A stretch of DNA of 64,000 bases from positions 558,001 through 622,000 of the forward strand of contig OZ248539.1 of the NCBI GenBank assembly GCA_965234685.1, read 5' to 3'. The notes beneath the pieces were generated by a model. The model ran no database searches. It saw nothing but the letters and a program-made list of their open reading frames with translations, and had not been told where the DNA came from. Positions within the stretch are counted from its first letter, which is position 1. Each line of letters starts with the position of its first letter. Shown here in pieces: positions 1 through 8,319 of this stretch. The position numbers and the translations under genes are program-made. The stretch comes from Fimbriimonas planktonicus. Lineage in GTDB: Bacteria; Armatimonadota; Fimbriimonadia; Fimbriimonadales; Fimbriimonadaceae.

Positions 1-2
1 TG

Positions 3-1592
3 TCGCTCGCGTACTACCAGTCCGATCGCGCACCCGTCTGGATCGGCCTCATCGGTCTTAACACCATCATCGCGTGCCTTGCCAATCTGTTCACGTTCGA
101 GAAAACTGAGTTCGACCCGAGAGGCGTCTTCCCGGCGATCGCGCTTACTCTCACCGGAATCTTTATCGTTTTCGCGAAAGCGACCGTGTCTTACGGAATT
201 GTTGAACTAGTTCTTGCCGGCGTCGCGCTTGCCTTCGCTTGGATTTTCCGTGAGAAGAAGGGTGCCGACATGCTCGCCATCGGCGGCGGAATCCTGGCCC
301 TATGCTTTGCGCCAAGCAGCCTCACTTCTATCCAGCCGGTGTTCGTTTACGCCGGATTGGCCATCGCCCTTGCGGTGATCTCGAGTTGGCAGTACCGTCG
401 ATTAGCTCTAAAGTTCGCTGCTGTCGAGCTGCTCTTGGCATTCGGGACATATTTGGTGCAAGGCGACAATGTAGGCTCGTGGCAGACTAAAGCCTGGGCA
501 ATGGGTGCGCTGGTCGCCTCAACCATCGTTCTTGGTTGGTTCACCGCTCGGGATAACGAGCATGCGGAAGCATCGATTTTTGCAACCCTCGCTTTGGTAT
601 TCCTGACGGGTTCCCGCTGGGTCATGCTGCCCTTTACGGACCTAGATGCCGCTCTTCCGATGCTGCTGGTTGCATGGCCTTGGTTTGCCGTGGTCACATC
701 ACTCGTTCTTGGCAGGCGATCCCTTGTTGCCGTGGTGATCAGCATTAGCGCCTGGACTCTCGCCACCGTGCTGTACTTTGGTCTCACCGAAGTTTCAGTC
801 GGACCGGAACCTCGCTTTGCCATTCTTGTGAGCACCTTAGTTGCGGCGCCGATCCTTTGCTGGGTCACCCTCCAGCGCCTTTCCGACGATAGCCGGGGCG
901 GCGCAAAAGATATGACGCTGAACCTGTTCGGGCTCGCAAGCGCCGCAACCCTGACCCAGCTTCTGAACCTGGTCTTCACGAACCACTACCGAATCGCTCC
1001 GGCGGAAGCCATCGTGTACTCGCTGGCTGCCATTTCGCTCATTGGGTCGGTCGTTTTGGCCACCAGCCAGCGACAAGTAGGCGGACTGTTGGGCTGGATT
1101 TTTGCGGCAGGAAGTGTTTCGCTCTTCATCGGGACGCCAAACGTCACCTGGTCGCTCGCTGCGGTGGGACTTCAGATCGTGACGTTCGTTGCGACAAGTT
1201 GGTTGACCGCTAGATGGATGAAGAAGACCGGGCAGGCTGGAGCACCGCTCCCAATCTACGTGGGCGTCACCGTGGTCTGGTTCTTGCTAGAGAGTCTGGC
1301 CAAAGCTTGGGAAGTGAGCTTGAGCCCCGAGTGGGTAACGGTCGGGTTCCGGTCACTCTTCGCGGTTCTCCTTCTCGTTACCGGCTTCCGCGCCGACGAC
1401 CGAACGATGCGACTGAGCAGCATGGCAGTCTTCGGCGTTACGACCGTCGGCGTGCTGTTCCGAGTGATCTGGGAAGCCCAGGACCCAATCATCCGCGTGC
1501 TCATGCTCACCGGTCTCGGACTGGCGATGCTCGGCGGTGGTTACGCCTACATTCGATCGCAGAAAGGGAAGTCGGTCCCGGTGGCGGATTAG
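3..1592 (+). CDS. Multi-pass membrane protein, DUF2339-like (5' partial)
   Basis: The reading frame is open from the first bases of the window, so the true start lies upstream and at least 529 codons are present. Almost the whole product is alternating hydrophobic segments, about 14 or more predicted membrane helices separated by short loops, ending in a cytoplasm-like basic tail (RSQKGKS). There is no soluble domain and no recognisable catalytic motif. The length, the many helices and the Trp/Leu-rich character resemble the large DUF2339 membrane proteins, whose function is unknown; this assignment is by general resemblance only. A transporter or a polysaccharide-associated membrane protein cannot be excluded. 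A GTG at 186 could look like a start, but coding sequence of the same hydrophobic character continues upstream of it. It faces the propeller-protein gene, with a shared terminator between them. Confidence 0.55.
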   Translation, partial: SLAYYQSDRAPVWIGLIGLNTIIACLANLFTFEKTEFDPRGVFPAIALTLTGIFIVFAKATVSYGIVELVLAGVALAFAWIFREKKGADMLAIGGGILALCFAPSSLTSIQPVFVYAGLAIALAVISSWQYRRLALKFAAVELLLAFGTYLVQGDNVGSWQTKAWAMGALVASTIVLGWFTARDNEHAEASIFATLALVFLTGSRWVMLPFTDLDAALPMLLVAWPWFAVVTSLVLGRRSLVAVVISISAWTLATVLYFGLTEVSVGPEPRFAILVSTLVAAPILCWVTLQRLSDDSRGGAKDMTLNLFGLASAATLTQLLNLVFTNHYRIAPAEAIVYSLAAISLIGSVVLATSQRQVGGLLGWIFAAGSVSLFIGTPNVTWSLAAVGLQIVTFVATSWLTARWMKKTGQAGAPLPIYVGVTVVWFLLESLAKAWEVSLSPEWVTVGFRSLFAVLLLVTGFRADDRTMRLSSMAVFGVTTVGVLFRVIWEAQDPIIRVLMLTGLGLAMLGGGYAYIRSQKGKSVPVAD

Positions 1593-1600
1593 GTCAGACA

Positions 1601-1639
1601 AAAAAAGGTCGTCCACCAGAACCGGTGGACGACCTTTTG
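1601..1639. terminator. Bidirectional intrinsic terminator
   Basis: A perfect stem (AAAAGGTCGTCCACC paired with GGTGGACGACCTTTT) with a short loop sits between two convergent stop codons. It is A-rich on the left and T-rich on the right, so it can serve both strands. Confidence 0.85.
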
Positions 1640-1648
1640 CAAGTGTGC

Positions 1649-4591
1649 TTAGTTGACGGTGAGCTTCGCGCCCTTCACGCCGTGACCTGGAAGGTTAGCG
1701 TAGATGTTCGAAGTACCGACCACTCCGGCGGTCGTAGTGACCGTGACTGAAGCGGAAGTCTGGCCCGCAGGGATCGTGAGCGTTGCTGGAACTCCCGCGA
1801 TGGATGGGCTCTGGCTACTGAGCGTTACCACCATGTCGGAGGCAGCCGTAGCGTTCACGGTTACGGTGAACGTCGTTGTGTTTCCGCTGGTAACGGTTGT
1901 GCTACCAAGGGCAACGGCGGTGATGTGTCGGTGCACCACGTTAATGGTAGCTGCCTTGGTAACGGTTCCGAGAGCGGCGCGGATCATGCCAAAGGAGACG
2001 GGAAGGGCTCCGCCTGCAATGGTGAATTGCGCCGAAGTTGCTCCTTCTGGAACTGTGACGGTTGTTGGCAGAGTCAGTCGAGTGGTGCTCGAGCTGAGAG
2101 TGATGACCGAACCACCAGCTGGTGCTGGGCTTGAAACCGTTACCGTTCCGACGGTTGAGGTCGAAGCAAGGATGTTGGTGTTTTGGATGGTGAAGTCAGC
2201 TAGGAAGTAAGGCAGAACCGAGATGGTCGCCGATTTCTCGGTGAAGCTCGGTGTACCGGTTACCTTAGCCAGCGCGATTGTCGCCACATTCTGTCCGACA
2301 ACTGTAAAGGTTCCGCGAGTTTGGCCCGCGGGAACGAGAACGGTTGCAGGGCAAGAGAGCGAAGTAGGCGCATTGTTTGCGAGGTTTACGAGGATTCCAC
2401 CCGTTGGGGCAGCGGCTTGCAAGGTGACCGTTCCTGTGGCCGACTGGCCCACAGCGATCGAAGACGAGCTGAAGCTCATGGCTCCAACGCGAGGAAGTCG
2501 AACGTCGAGGGTCGTCGAAGCATTGGCATAGCCGGTTCCGGCTGCCGAAACGGTAGCGAGGGTGTCGACGAGAGTAACGCTCGACGTCGCGACGAAGGTT
2601 GCGGTGGTGTTACCGGCAAGCACGGTGACGCTGGCAGGAACCTGCAGCGCGGCAGAATTGCTTGAGAGAGTAATGACGGTATCAACCGCTGGCGCTACTC
2701 CAAGGGTCACGGTTCCGGTCGAGGATCGACCACCGATGACGCCCGCAGTTGGGAAGGAAAGACTCATCGTTTCCGTAAGCTGGAAAGCGTAAGCTGCACC
2801 AGCATTGGAAACGGCAGATGGGTCGTTGCCGTTGGCACCCACGATGGCGCGGACTCCGGAGATGGAAACGGACGTTCCGAAGGCATCTGAAGCCGCTGAG
2901 TCGGATCCGGTGAACTTAACTTCTTGGCTCCACGCACCGGCGCCATCGCGAAGGAAGACATAGGCAGCACCGCGAGCGGCGGCGTTAACCGTTGCGGCCG
3001 AGGAGCCGATGATGGCTCGGCTACCCGAAATCGAAACTGAGTTGCCAAACAAGGCACCAGAGGCGACATCTCCGGCAACGATCTTGGCTTCCTGAGTCCA
3101 GACCGTTCCGGAGCGAGTAAACGCGTAAACCGCACCGGCATCTGTGAACACGGTTTGATTCTTAAGTGGTGCACCAATCACAGCGCGGTCACCCGAGAGC
3201 GATACGGAAGAACCGAACTGGTCATCGCTTGCGAAATCGGCGTGAACGAGAATGGCCTGCTGACTCCAGGTTCCCGCAATGGCTCGAACCCAAACGTAGG
3301 CTCCACCGATGTTGTTATTACCTTTGAGGTTCGCTCCGGCAAGAACGTAGTCTCCGGAGAGCGAGACTGAGATGCCAAGACCGTCGGCAACCGAGCGGTC
3401 GCTGGCGTTCAAGATTGCTTCCTGGCTCCAGGTACCGGCGATCGCGCGAGTGTAGATGTAAACCTGTCCGGCGTTGTTGACGTTGCCGCCCTTTGCGCCC
3501 GGCGATCCAACCGCGATGCGGTCGCCGGTAGTGGATACCGATGCGCCCATGTTGTTGTTTGATGCGCCGTCAGAAGCGAGCAGTTTGGCTTCTTGTGTCC
3601 AGGTGGTTCCGGAGCGAGTGAATACATAGGCCGCTCCTGCCGCGTTCGCGCTGGCATCCTGTCCAGTCGCGCCGACTACGGCGCGTACACCGGAGATCGA
3701 AACGCTGGTACCGAAGAAGTCATTGGAGACTTTATCGCTTGCGATAAGCTTGGCTTCCTGGCTCCAAAGTCCATTTGTTCCGCGGAAGAAAACGTATGCT
3801 GCGCCAGAATCGAGCGTGCCACCAGCGTCGTTCGTTGGTGCGCCAACGATGGCTCGATCTCCGTCAATGGCGACCGAGGTGCCAAAGGCGTCGGTGGTTG
3901 CTGCATCGCTCGCGGTGAGCTTGGATTCCTGAATCCACGTAGGGTCGATAGTAACGGGATATGATGCCTTAGCATCATCCACGACGAGATAGATTGCTGT
4001 CCCCGATACTTTCATTCGAGCATCGAGATAGGTGCCTTTAGCATCCCAAACCTTAAGACCGGCGTAGCTAAAAGTTCGGTCCTTTCCAGAGACTTCAACT
4101 TGACTATCGGAAACCTGTCGAAGTGCTCCGGGGGTGGTGACGGCGAGCTTGACCCACAGGTCGCCTGCGCCCGACTTCTTGTTAACCTGCATCCAGTGGT
4201 GCAGTCCGTTTCGCTCGTTCACAAACCATTCGGATAGGTTTGAACGGTTGAATGTGAGCTTTGGCCAGCCGTTCGCGTCGGTGGAGGTTCGTGAAGTTGC
4301 CGCGCCCGCCAAGTTGGAAACGTTTCCGTTACCAAATGCTGTGACGGCGGCAGAGATTTCATTTAAGTGCAATCGCGCGGAACTAGACACTTTAAAGTCA
4401 AATTTGCCGGGCTGCGACGCCGTATATCCGTTGGAACTAATGTCATAGCTTCGGAGCGACCGAGCGATGACTTCATTGAGGTTGTTGCGGTAAGTTTCTC
4501 CGCTTTGTGACACCGCTGGGCTCGGAGAGCCAAACAGGATCATGCTTGTAACAAGGTTAGCAAGAAGCATCGCTGCTAAAGTACCTATCAA
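1649..4591 (-). CDS. Secreted FG-GAP-like seven-bladed propeller protein with C-terminal beta-sandwich repeats
   Basis: This 980-residue product begins with a signal peptide (about residues 1-29, ending near AVSQ). An N-terminal domain ends in the motif SYPVTIDP near residue 211. Seven repeats of about 52 residues follow (about 219-600), each opening WxQExKLxASD and carrying FGxSVSxSGxRAxVGA; this matches integrin/FG-GAP-type blades and suggests a closed seven-bladed propeller. The C-terminal third holds four Ig-like beta-sandwich repeats of about 90 residues (VGxxxTGTVTL...PAGxTxxxFTV). No enzyme motif was seen, so a cell-surface or extracellular adhesion or structural role is inferred. The start is TTG at 4591, preceded by GAGAAG; an ATG seven codons later (4570) is the alternative and would still leave a signal peptide. 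No sorting signal is evident at the C-terminus. Confidence 0.8.
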   Translation of the reverse strand: MIGTLAAMLLANLVTSMILFGSPSPAVSQSGETYRNNLNEVIARSLRSYDISSNGYTASQPGKFDFKVSSSARLHLNEISAAVTAFGNGNVSNLAGAATSRTSTDANGWPKLTFNRSNLSEWFVNERNGLHHWMQVNKKSGAGDLWVKLAVTTPGALRQVSDSQVEVSGKDRTFSYAGLKVWDAKGTYLDARMKVSGTAIYLVVDDAKASYPVTIDPTWIQESKLTASDAATTDAFGTSVAIDGDRAIVGAPTNDAGGTLDSGAAYVFFRGTNGLWSQEAKLIASDKVSNDFFGTSVSISGVRAVVGATGQDASANAAGAAYVFTRSGTTWTQEAKLLASDGASNNNMGASVSTTGDRIAVGSPGAKGGNVNNAGQVYIYTRAIAGTWSQEAILNASDRSVADGLGISVSLSGDYVLAGANLKGNNNIGGAYVWVRAIAGTWSQQAILVHADFASDDQFGSSVSLSGDRAVIGAPLKNQTVFTDAGAVYAFTRSGTVWTQEAKIVAGDVASGALFGNSVSISGSRAIIGSSAATVNAAARGAAYVFLRDGAGAWSQEVKFTGSDSAASDAFGTSVSISGVRAIVGANGNDPSAVSNAGAAYAFQLTETMSLSFPTAGVIGGRSSTGTVTLGVAPAVDTVITLSSNSAALQVPASVTVLAGNTTATFVATSSVTLVDTLATVSAAGTGYANASTTLDVRLPRVGAMSFSSSSIAVGQSATGTVTLQAAAPTGGILVNLANNAPTSLSCPATVLVPAGQTRGTFTVVGQNVATIALAKVTGTPSFTEKSATISVLPYFLADFTIQNTNILASTSTVGTVTVSSPAPAGGSVITLSSSTTRLTLPTTVTVPEGATSAQFTIAGGALPVSFGMIRAALGTVTKAATINVVHRHITAVALGSTTVTSGNTTTFTVTVNATAASDMVVTLSSQSPSIAGVPATLTIPAGQTSASVTVTTTAGVVGTSNIYANLPGHGVKGAKLTVN

Positions 4592-4690
4592 TTGTTAAAA
4601 TTGCTTCTCAATTAAAGTGCATAAACTCTGAAACTTGTTAGATTTGCCATCGTTGGCAGTCTTTCCGCAATTTTTCACCTTCAAAGCATA

Positions 4691-4724
4691 AAATGGGACA
4701 AAATCTCGCAGGTTTGTCCCATTT
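4691..4724. repeat. Perfect inverted repeat upstream of the propeller-protein gene
   Basis: Two perfect 12-base arms (AAATGGGACAAA and TTTGTCCCATTT) are separated by 10 bases, about 100 bases upstream of the TTG start at 4591. It could be an operator, or a hairpin in the 5' leader if transcription starts further upstream. No long T-run follows on either strand, so a simple terminator is less likely. Confidence 0.5.
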
Positions 4725-4973
4725 ATTTCGCTGATTTCCCGGGACCCATTTACGTGATATGTTTTGAAAACCCGTATTTATTCTGGGTGTGATATTTTGG
4801 GGAATCCTCGCCAATTGGCGATTAACTAAAAAGAGTGCCGAGACGAGTGAATGTGGCTATCTGATGCAAAAATTTTAGAATTTTCCGAAAAACGTATTTA
4901 AAGTACTTCGAAATCTGAGTCGTTAAAGTTTGATTTAGATGCCGATTAGGCAACACTAGCAATAAATAAATGA

Positions 4974-5009
4974 GATGAGCCCCCGGACCTTCTGTCTCGG
5001 GAGCTCATC
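4974..5009 (-). terminator. Terminator of the DEAD-box helicase gene
   Basis: A stem of GATGAGC with GCTCATC, extended by a CCCG/CGGG segment after one mismatch, lies 33 bases past the helicase stop. On the minus strand it is followed by a T-rich stretch (TCATTTATTTATT). Confidence 0.6.
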
Positions 5010-5041
5010 AATAGCGCTTTAAAAAGCGTAACCTTTAACCG

Positions 5042-6778
5042 TTACTCTGCCGGTGGGCGGGCGAGTTGTACTTTGACCTTCTTGTTTCGCAGCTTCGTGT
5101 TGCGAAGGGCTTGGACCACGCGCTCGCCTTCTGCAAGCGGAACTTCAACAAAGGCCGTGCGGTCGAGTACGTCGATGACTCCGATTGCCTTCGAAGCGAT
5201 TCCTGCTTCATTAACGATCGCGCCAACGATGTCCCCAGGGCGGAGGCCGTCTTGTCGCCCAAGGCCGATGAAGATTCGGGTCATGCCCATTTCTGGCTGT
5301 TCGAAATCGGCATCCAACTCTTCGGCGGCGGCCGGAGTCGAGTGCTGGTTTTGCCAGAGCAGGTGAAGTGCGGCGGCGGCGATCTGTGCCGGATCGAAGT
5401 CCTCGGCAAGGTCATCGACCGTGGCAAGGTGGGCTTCGAACTGTCCGGCGGCAATTGCCTCGCGGAGGGTGTCCTTAAACTGGTCTCGTCGTCGCGCCGC
5501 AATATCGGCGGCGGTTGGGATGCGCGCCGGTTTGATCTTTGCGCCAGTGACTCGCTCGATGGCTTCGAGCTGGCGTCGCTGTTTGCCTTCGATCAGGGTA
5601 ATCGCGTCGCCCGTTCTTCCCGCACGGCCGGTTCGGCCGATTCGGTGAATGTAAGCCTCAACGTCAAATGGAATGTCGTAGTTGATGACGTGGGTGACGG
5701 TCTCGATGTCCAGTCCACGCGCAGCAACGTCGGTCGCGACCAGCAAGTCAGCCGCGCCATCGCGGAATCGTCGCATGACCCGATCTCGCTCCTGCTGGCT
5801 CATGTCGCCGTGCAGGGCTTCCGCGTTGTATCCGCGAAGTCGAAGGTTGTCGGAAAGGTCGTTCGTTTCCTGACGAGTTCGGCAGAAGACAATGGTCGGC
5901 CCAGGGCTCTCCATGTCGAGCACGCGTCCGAGCGCTTCCAGCTTTTTGCCCTTCGGCACTTCGTAGTAAGTCTGGTTGGTCGTTTCGACCGTTCGTCGCT
6001 TGCCTTCGATGCTGACGTGCTTCGGATTCTTAAGGTAGGTCCTCGTCAGCGCGGCAATCTTTGGCGGCATGGTTGCGGAGAAGAAGGCCAGCTGTCGCTC
6101 ATCGGGCAACTGCGCCAGAATCGCTTCCATATCCTCGGCAAAGCCAAGGGCCATCATTTCGTCCGCTTCGTCGAGAACGCAGAACTTGACTGTGCTCAGG
6201 TTGAGCGAGCCGCGACGAATATGGTCCAAGACGCGACCCGGCGTGCCGACCACGACATGCGCGCCAGACTTCAGCGCGCGGAACTGTCGGTCAATCGGCT
6301 GTCCGCCGTAAACCGGAACCACGCGGATTCCAGTGTGCTTCGCAAGATCCCAAATGCCGCCCGCAACCTGCACCGCAAGCTCTCGCGTCGGTGCGAGAAT
6401 CAGGGCTTGGGTGTCGTTGGTTGAAGGATCAACGCGCTGAATGATTGGAAGAGCAAAAGCGGCGGTCTTTCCGGTTCCGGTTTGAGCTTGGCCAATGAGG
6501 TCTCCGCCTTCGAGCAGGACCGGAATGGCGCGTGCCTGAATCGGCGTTGGGCACTCATAGCCCATTTCGACGATGGCTTTGACGATGGAATCTTTTAGAC
6601 CGAGTTCGGCGAACGTTGGAAGATCTGCAGGAGTTTCCTCAACAACGGGTGCTGGTGCGGCCGTCTGGGCGTCGGGGTCAAGTGGCTTTTGGAAAGCGGG
6701 TTTGTTACGTTTTGGCTTGCCCGCAAACTTGTCTCGCGGTTGGAATTTGCCTTTGAATTCTGGCTTAGGTTTTCTCAT
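5042..6778 (-). CDS. deaD: DEAD-box ATP-dependent RNA helicase (CsdA/DeaD type)
   Basis: The 578-residue product is a cytoplasmic RNA helicase that uses ATP to unwind RNA, probably in ribosome assembly or cold adaptation. It starts with a basic, low-complexity tail (1-50, Lys/Pro-rich). The helicase core shows the Q motif (PTPIQ, 77-81), Walker A GTGKT (101-105), PTREL (130-134), DEAD (203-206), SAT (234-236) and motif VI HRIGRTGRAGRTG (near 380). The last 80 or so residues (TRIFIGLGRQDGLRPGDIVG...) match the DbpA/CsdA-type RNA-binding domain, which places it with CsdA/DeaD rather than RhlE. ATG at 6778 is a clear start. It lies 92 bases downstream of the SDR gene on the same strand and is followed by its own terminator. 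Confidence 0.92.
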   Translation of the reverse strand: MRKPKPEFKGKFQPRDKFAGKPKRNKPAFQKPLDPDAQTAAPAPVVEETPADLPTFAELGLKDSIVKAIVEMGYECPTPIQARAIPVLLEGGDLIGQAQTGTGKTAAFALPIIQRVDPSTNDTQALILAPTRELAVQVAGGIWDLAKHTGIRVVPVYGGQPIDRQFRALKSGAHVVVGTPGRVLDHIRRGSLNLSTVKFCVLDEADEMMALGFAEDMEAILAQLPDERQLAFFSATMPPKIAALTRTYLKNPKHVSIEGKRRTVETTNQTYYEVPKGKKLEALGRVLDMESPGPTIVFCRTRQETNDLSDNLRLRGYNAEALHGDMSQQERDRVMRRFRDGAADLLVATDVAARGLDIETVTHVINYDIPFDVEAYIHRIGRTGRAGRTGDAITLIEGKQRRQLEAIERVTGAKIKPARIPTAADIAARRRDQFKDTLREAIAAGQFEAHLATVDDLAEDFDPAQIAAAALHLLWQNQHSTPAAAEELDADFEQPEMGMTRIFIGLGRQDGLRPGDIVGAIVNEAGIASKAIGVIDVLDRTAFVEVPLAEGERVVQALRNTKLRNKKVKVQLARPPAE

Positions 6779-6870
6779 GAAATTGGGTGGTGTCCCTATA
6801 GTGACAGACCCAGCCCTCAGAAACCCAGTTTTGCCCCTCGTTCAGTTCCGAAAGAGGGGCATCGGTGGCC

Positions 6871-7623
6871 TTAGGCGGCTCGGAATCCGCCGTCGACCGG
6901 CAGGCTGACCCCGGTGATAAAGGAAGCGGCGTCCGAAGCCAAGAACACTACGGCTGCGGCGACTTCTTCAGGTCGGCCGAGTCGACCGATTGGGTGCATA
7001 CCGGCAACGTAGTCTTTTTGTTCGCCGAATGCGCGGTCAACCATCTCGGTTTGAACGGCGCCGGGAGCAACGGCATTGACTCGAACACCAAGCTTCGCCA
7101 GCTCAAGCGCGGCTGACTTTGTGATGCCTTCAACCGCGTGCTTACTCGCGTCATACACGCCTGCTCCGGGGAAGCCCACGAGTCCGGCGACGCTGGTGGT
7201 ATTCACCACGGAACCGCCACCTGTTTGAAGCATGGCCCGCACCGCGTACTTTTGGACAAACAGAAGTCCCCGTACGTTGATATTGAACACGTCATCATAA
7301 GCATCGACTCCGGCTTCGTGCAGCGGAGACCCGAACGTGCCCTCGATTCCCGCGTTATTGAAAAGAATATCGAGACGGCCAAACTTCTCCACCGTCTGAT
7401 TCACCGCATTTTCGGCCTGGGCTTCAATCGACACGTCGGTCTGGACGAAGATGGCTTCGCCGCCATTGGCGACAATTTCGGCAACGACTTTTTCACCTTC
7501 GGCCGTTCGGCGACCGGTGACCACGACCTTTGCCCCTTCGGCGGCAAATGCTAGCGCGGTGGCGCGGCCAATTCCAGAAGTTGCGCCAGTGATGAGAGCG
7601 ATTTTGTTTGAGAGTTGATTCAT
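6871..7623 (-). CDS. Short-chain dehydrogenase/reductase (classical SDR)
   Basis: This is a 250-residue NAD(P)-dependent oxidoreductase of the classical SDR family. The Rossmann glycine motif TGATSGIG lies at residues 12-19, NNAG at 89-92, the catalytic serine near 144 and the YxxxK pair at Y157/K161; the C-terminus GVSLPVDGGF is typical. The open frame runs 114 codons further upstream, but that part is out-of-frame shadow of the TetR gene; ATG at 7623 gives the usual length. The arginine pair after the second strand (VVVTGRR) hints at NADP(H) preference. The gene follows the TetR gene on the same strand, and an operator-like palindrome lies at 7630-7641 just before its start, so it is probably regulated by that repressor. 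The substrate is unknown. Confidence 0.88.
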   Translation of the reverse strand: MNQLSNKIALITGATSGIGRATALAFAAEGAKVVVTGRRTAEGEKVVAEIVANGGEAIFVQTDVSIEAQAENAVNQTVEKFGRLDILFNNAGIEGTFGSPLHEAGVDAYDDVFNINVRGLLFVQKYAVRAMLQTGGGSVVNTTSVAGLVGFPGAGVYDASKHAVEGITKSAALELAKLGVRVNAVAPGAVQTEMVDRAFGEQKDYVAGMHPIGRLGRPEEVAAAVVFLASDAASFITGVSLPVDGGFRAA

Positions 7624-7629
7624 TTTGTG

Positions 7630-7641
7630 TACCGTTTGGTA
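7630..7641. promoter_or_regulatory. Operator-like palindrome before the SDR gene
   Basis: TACCGTTTGGTA has TACC/GGTA arms and lies 6 bases upstream of the SDR start codon. It shares TACCG....GTA with the site at 8292-8303 upstream of the TetR gene, as expected for sites bound by one repressor. This is inference from sequence symmetry. Confidence 0.45.
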
Positions 7642-7688
7642 TGTTTTGATTTTCACGCGTAAAGGGTCATCGCTACGGTGGGTAGGGA

Positions 7689-8267
7689 TTACAGAAGCAG
7701 GGCCGAGAGCCCGCACTCGGCGCGGGCGGTCAAGATTGCCGGGTCGGCCGTCGTCCTTGCGGTGACGTGCAGACCGTGAATGAGGGTCAGGAGGTAGCCC
7801 GCCGCATCCATCGGAGACAGATCGAGGGAGATTTCTCCCGCCGCCTGCCCAGCGGAAACGTATCGTGCCAGCAGGGTTTGAACCTGCAGGAAGTGCTTTT
7901 GAAGCACTTCCTGGATTTCGGCTTCGTGGGAAGCGGTCTCGATGGACGCATTCACACAGAAGCAACCCTTGCGGTCATTAACGCTATCGGGGATAGCGGT
8001 GGCGAGGAACCGCCGAAGGGAGTCGACGGGAGTCGTTCCTTCGGCGAGAAGCTTCTCTAACTGCGCCCGTGCTCCGGCCTGGTAGGCCATCAGCGCGTCG
8101 CGATAGAGCTCGGCTTTCGATCCAAAGGTGTCGTAAAGACTTGGCCTCTGGATTCCCATTTCTTCGGTGAGGTCAGTTAGGGAAGCGGCTTCAAACCCTT
8201 TCTGCCAAAAGACATCGGTCGCTTTCGCGAGCGCGTCTTCGACTTTGAACTGTTTGATCCTTCCCAT
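7689..8267 (-). CDS. TetR/AcrR family transcriptional regulator
   Basis: The 192-residue product has the TetR N-terminal helix-turn-helix (about residues 10-55: ALAKATDVFWQKGFEAAS, then LTEEMGIQRPSLYDTFGSK). The C-terminal ligand-binding half is variable and contains KGCFCVNA, a pattern common in the C-terminal domain of YxaF/LmrA-like and AcrR-like members. It should be a repressor released by a small molecule. A strong Shine-Dalgarno (AGGAGG, 6 bases) precedes ATG at 8267. The SDR gene follows 65 bases downstream, and both genes have a related palindrome upstream, so autoregulation together with control of the SDR is likely. Confidence 0.9.
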   Translation of the reverse strand: MGRIKQFKVEDALAKATDVFWQKGFEAASLTDLTEEMGIQRPSLYDTFGSKAELYRDALMAYQAGARAQLEKLLAEGTTPVDSLRRFLATAIPDSVNDRKGCFCVNASIETASHEAEIQEVLQKHFLQVQTLLARYVSAGQAAGEISLDLSPMDAAGYLLTLIHGLHVTARTTADPAILTARAECGLSALLL

Positions 8268-8291
8268 TCTTTCCTCCTGACAACTTTAATA

Positions 8292-8303
8292 TACCGAAGA
8301 GTA
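8292..8303. promoter_or_regulatory. Operator-like palindrome before the TetR gene
   Basis: TACCGAAGAGTA matches the site at 7630-7641 at 8 of 12 positions, including TACCG and the final GTA. It lies about 25 bases upstream of the tetR start, a suitable place for autorepression. Confidence 0.4.
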
Positions 8304-8319
8304 CAGAAAAGTTCCGGCT

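Larger units (their letters stand above)
4592..5041. other. AT-rich intergenic region, no gene
   Basis: These 450 bases between two minus-strand genes are clearly richer in A+T than the surroundings and contain no plausible coding frame. They hold a perfect 12-base inverted repeat (4691-4724) and the terminator-like hairpin of the helicase gene (4974-5009). The rest probably carries the promoter of the propeller-protein gene, but no convincing -35/-10 pair was identified. Confidence 0.6.

Noticed and set aside
5066..6424. Long plus-strand open frame (452 residues) opposite the DEAD-box helicase gene
   Set aside because: It is the antisense shadow of a gene with every helicase motif; its own translation has no domain and a skewed composition.
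7624..7965. N-terminal extension of the SDR gene by 114 codons
   Set aside because: It covers the operator region and runs antisense-like through the TetR gene in another frame; family length and glycine motif position favour ATG 7623.
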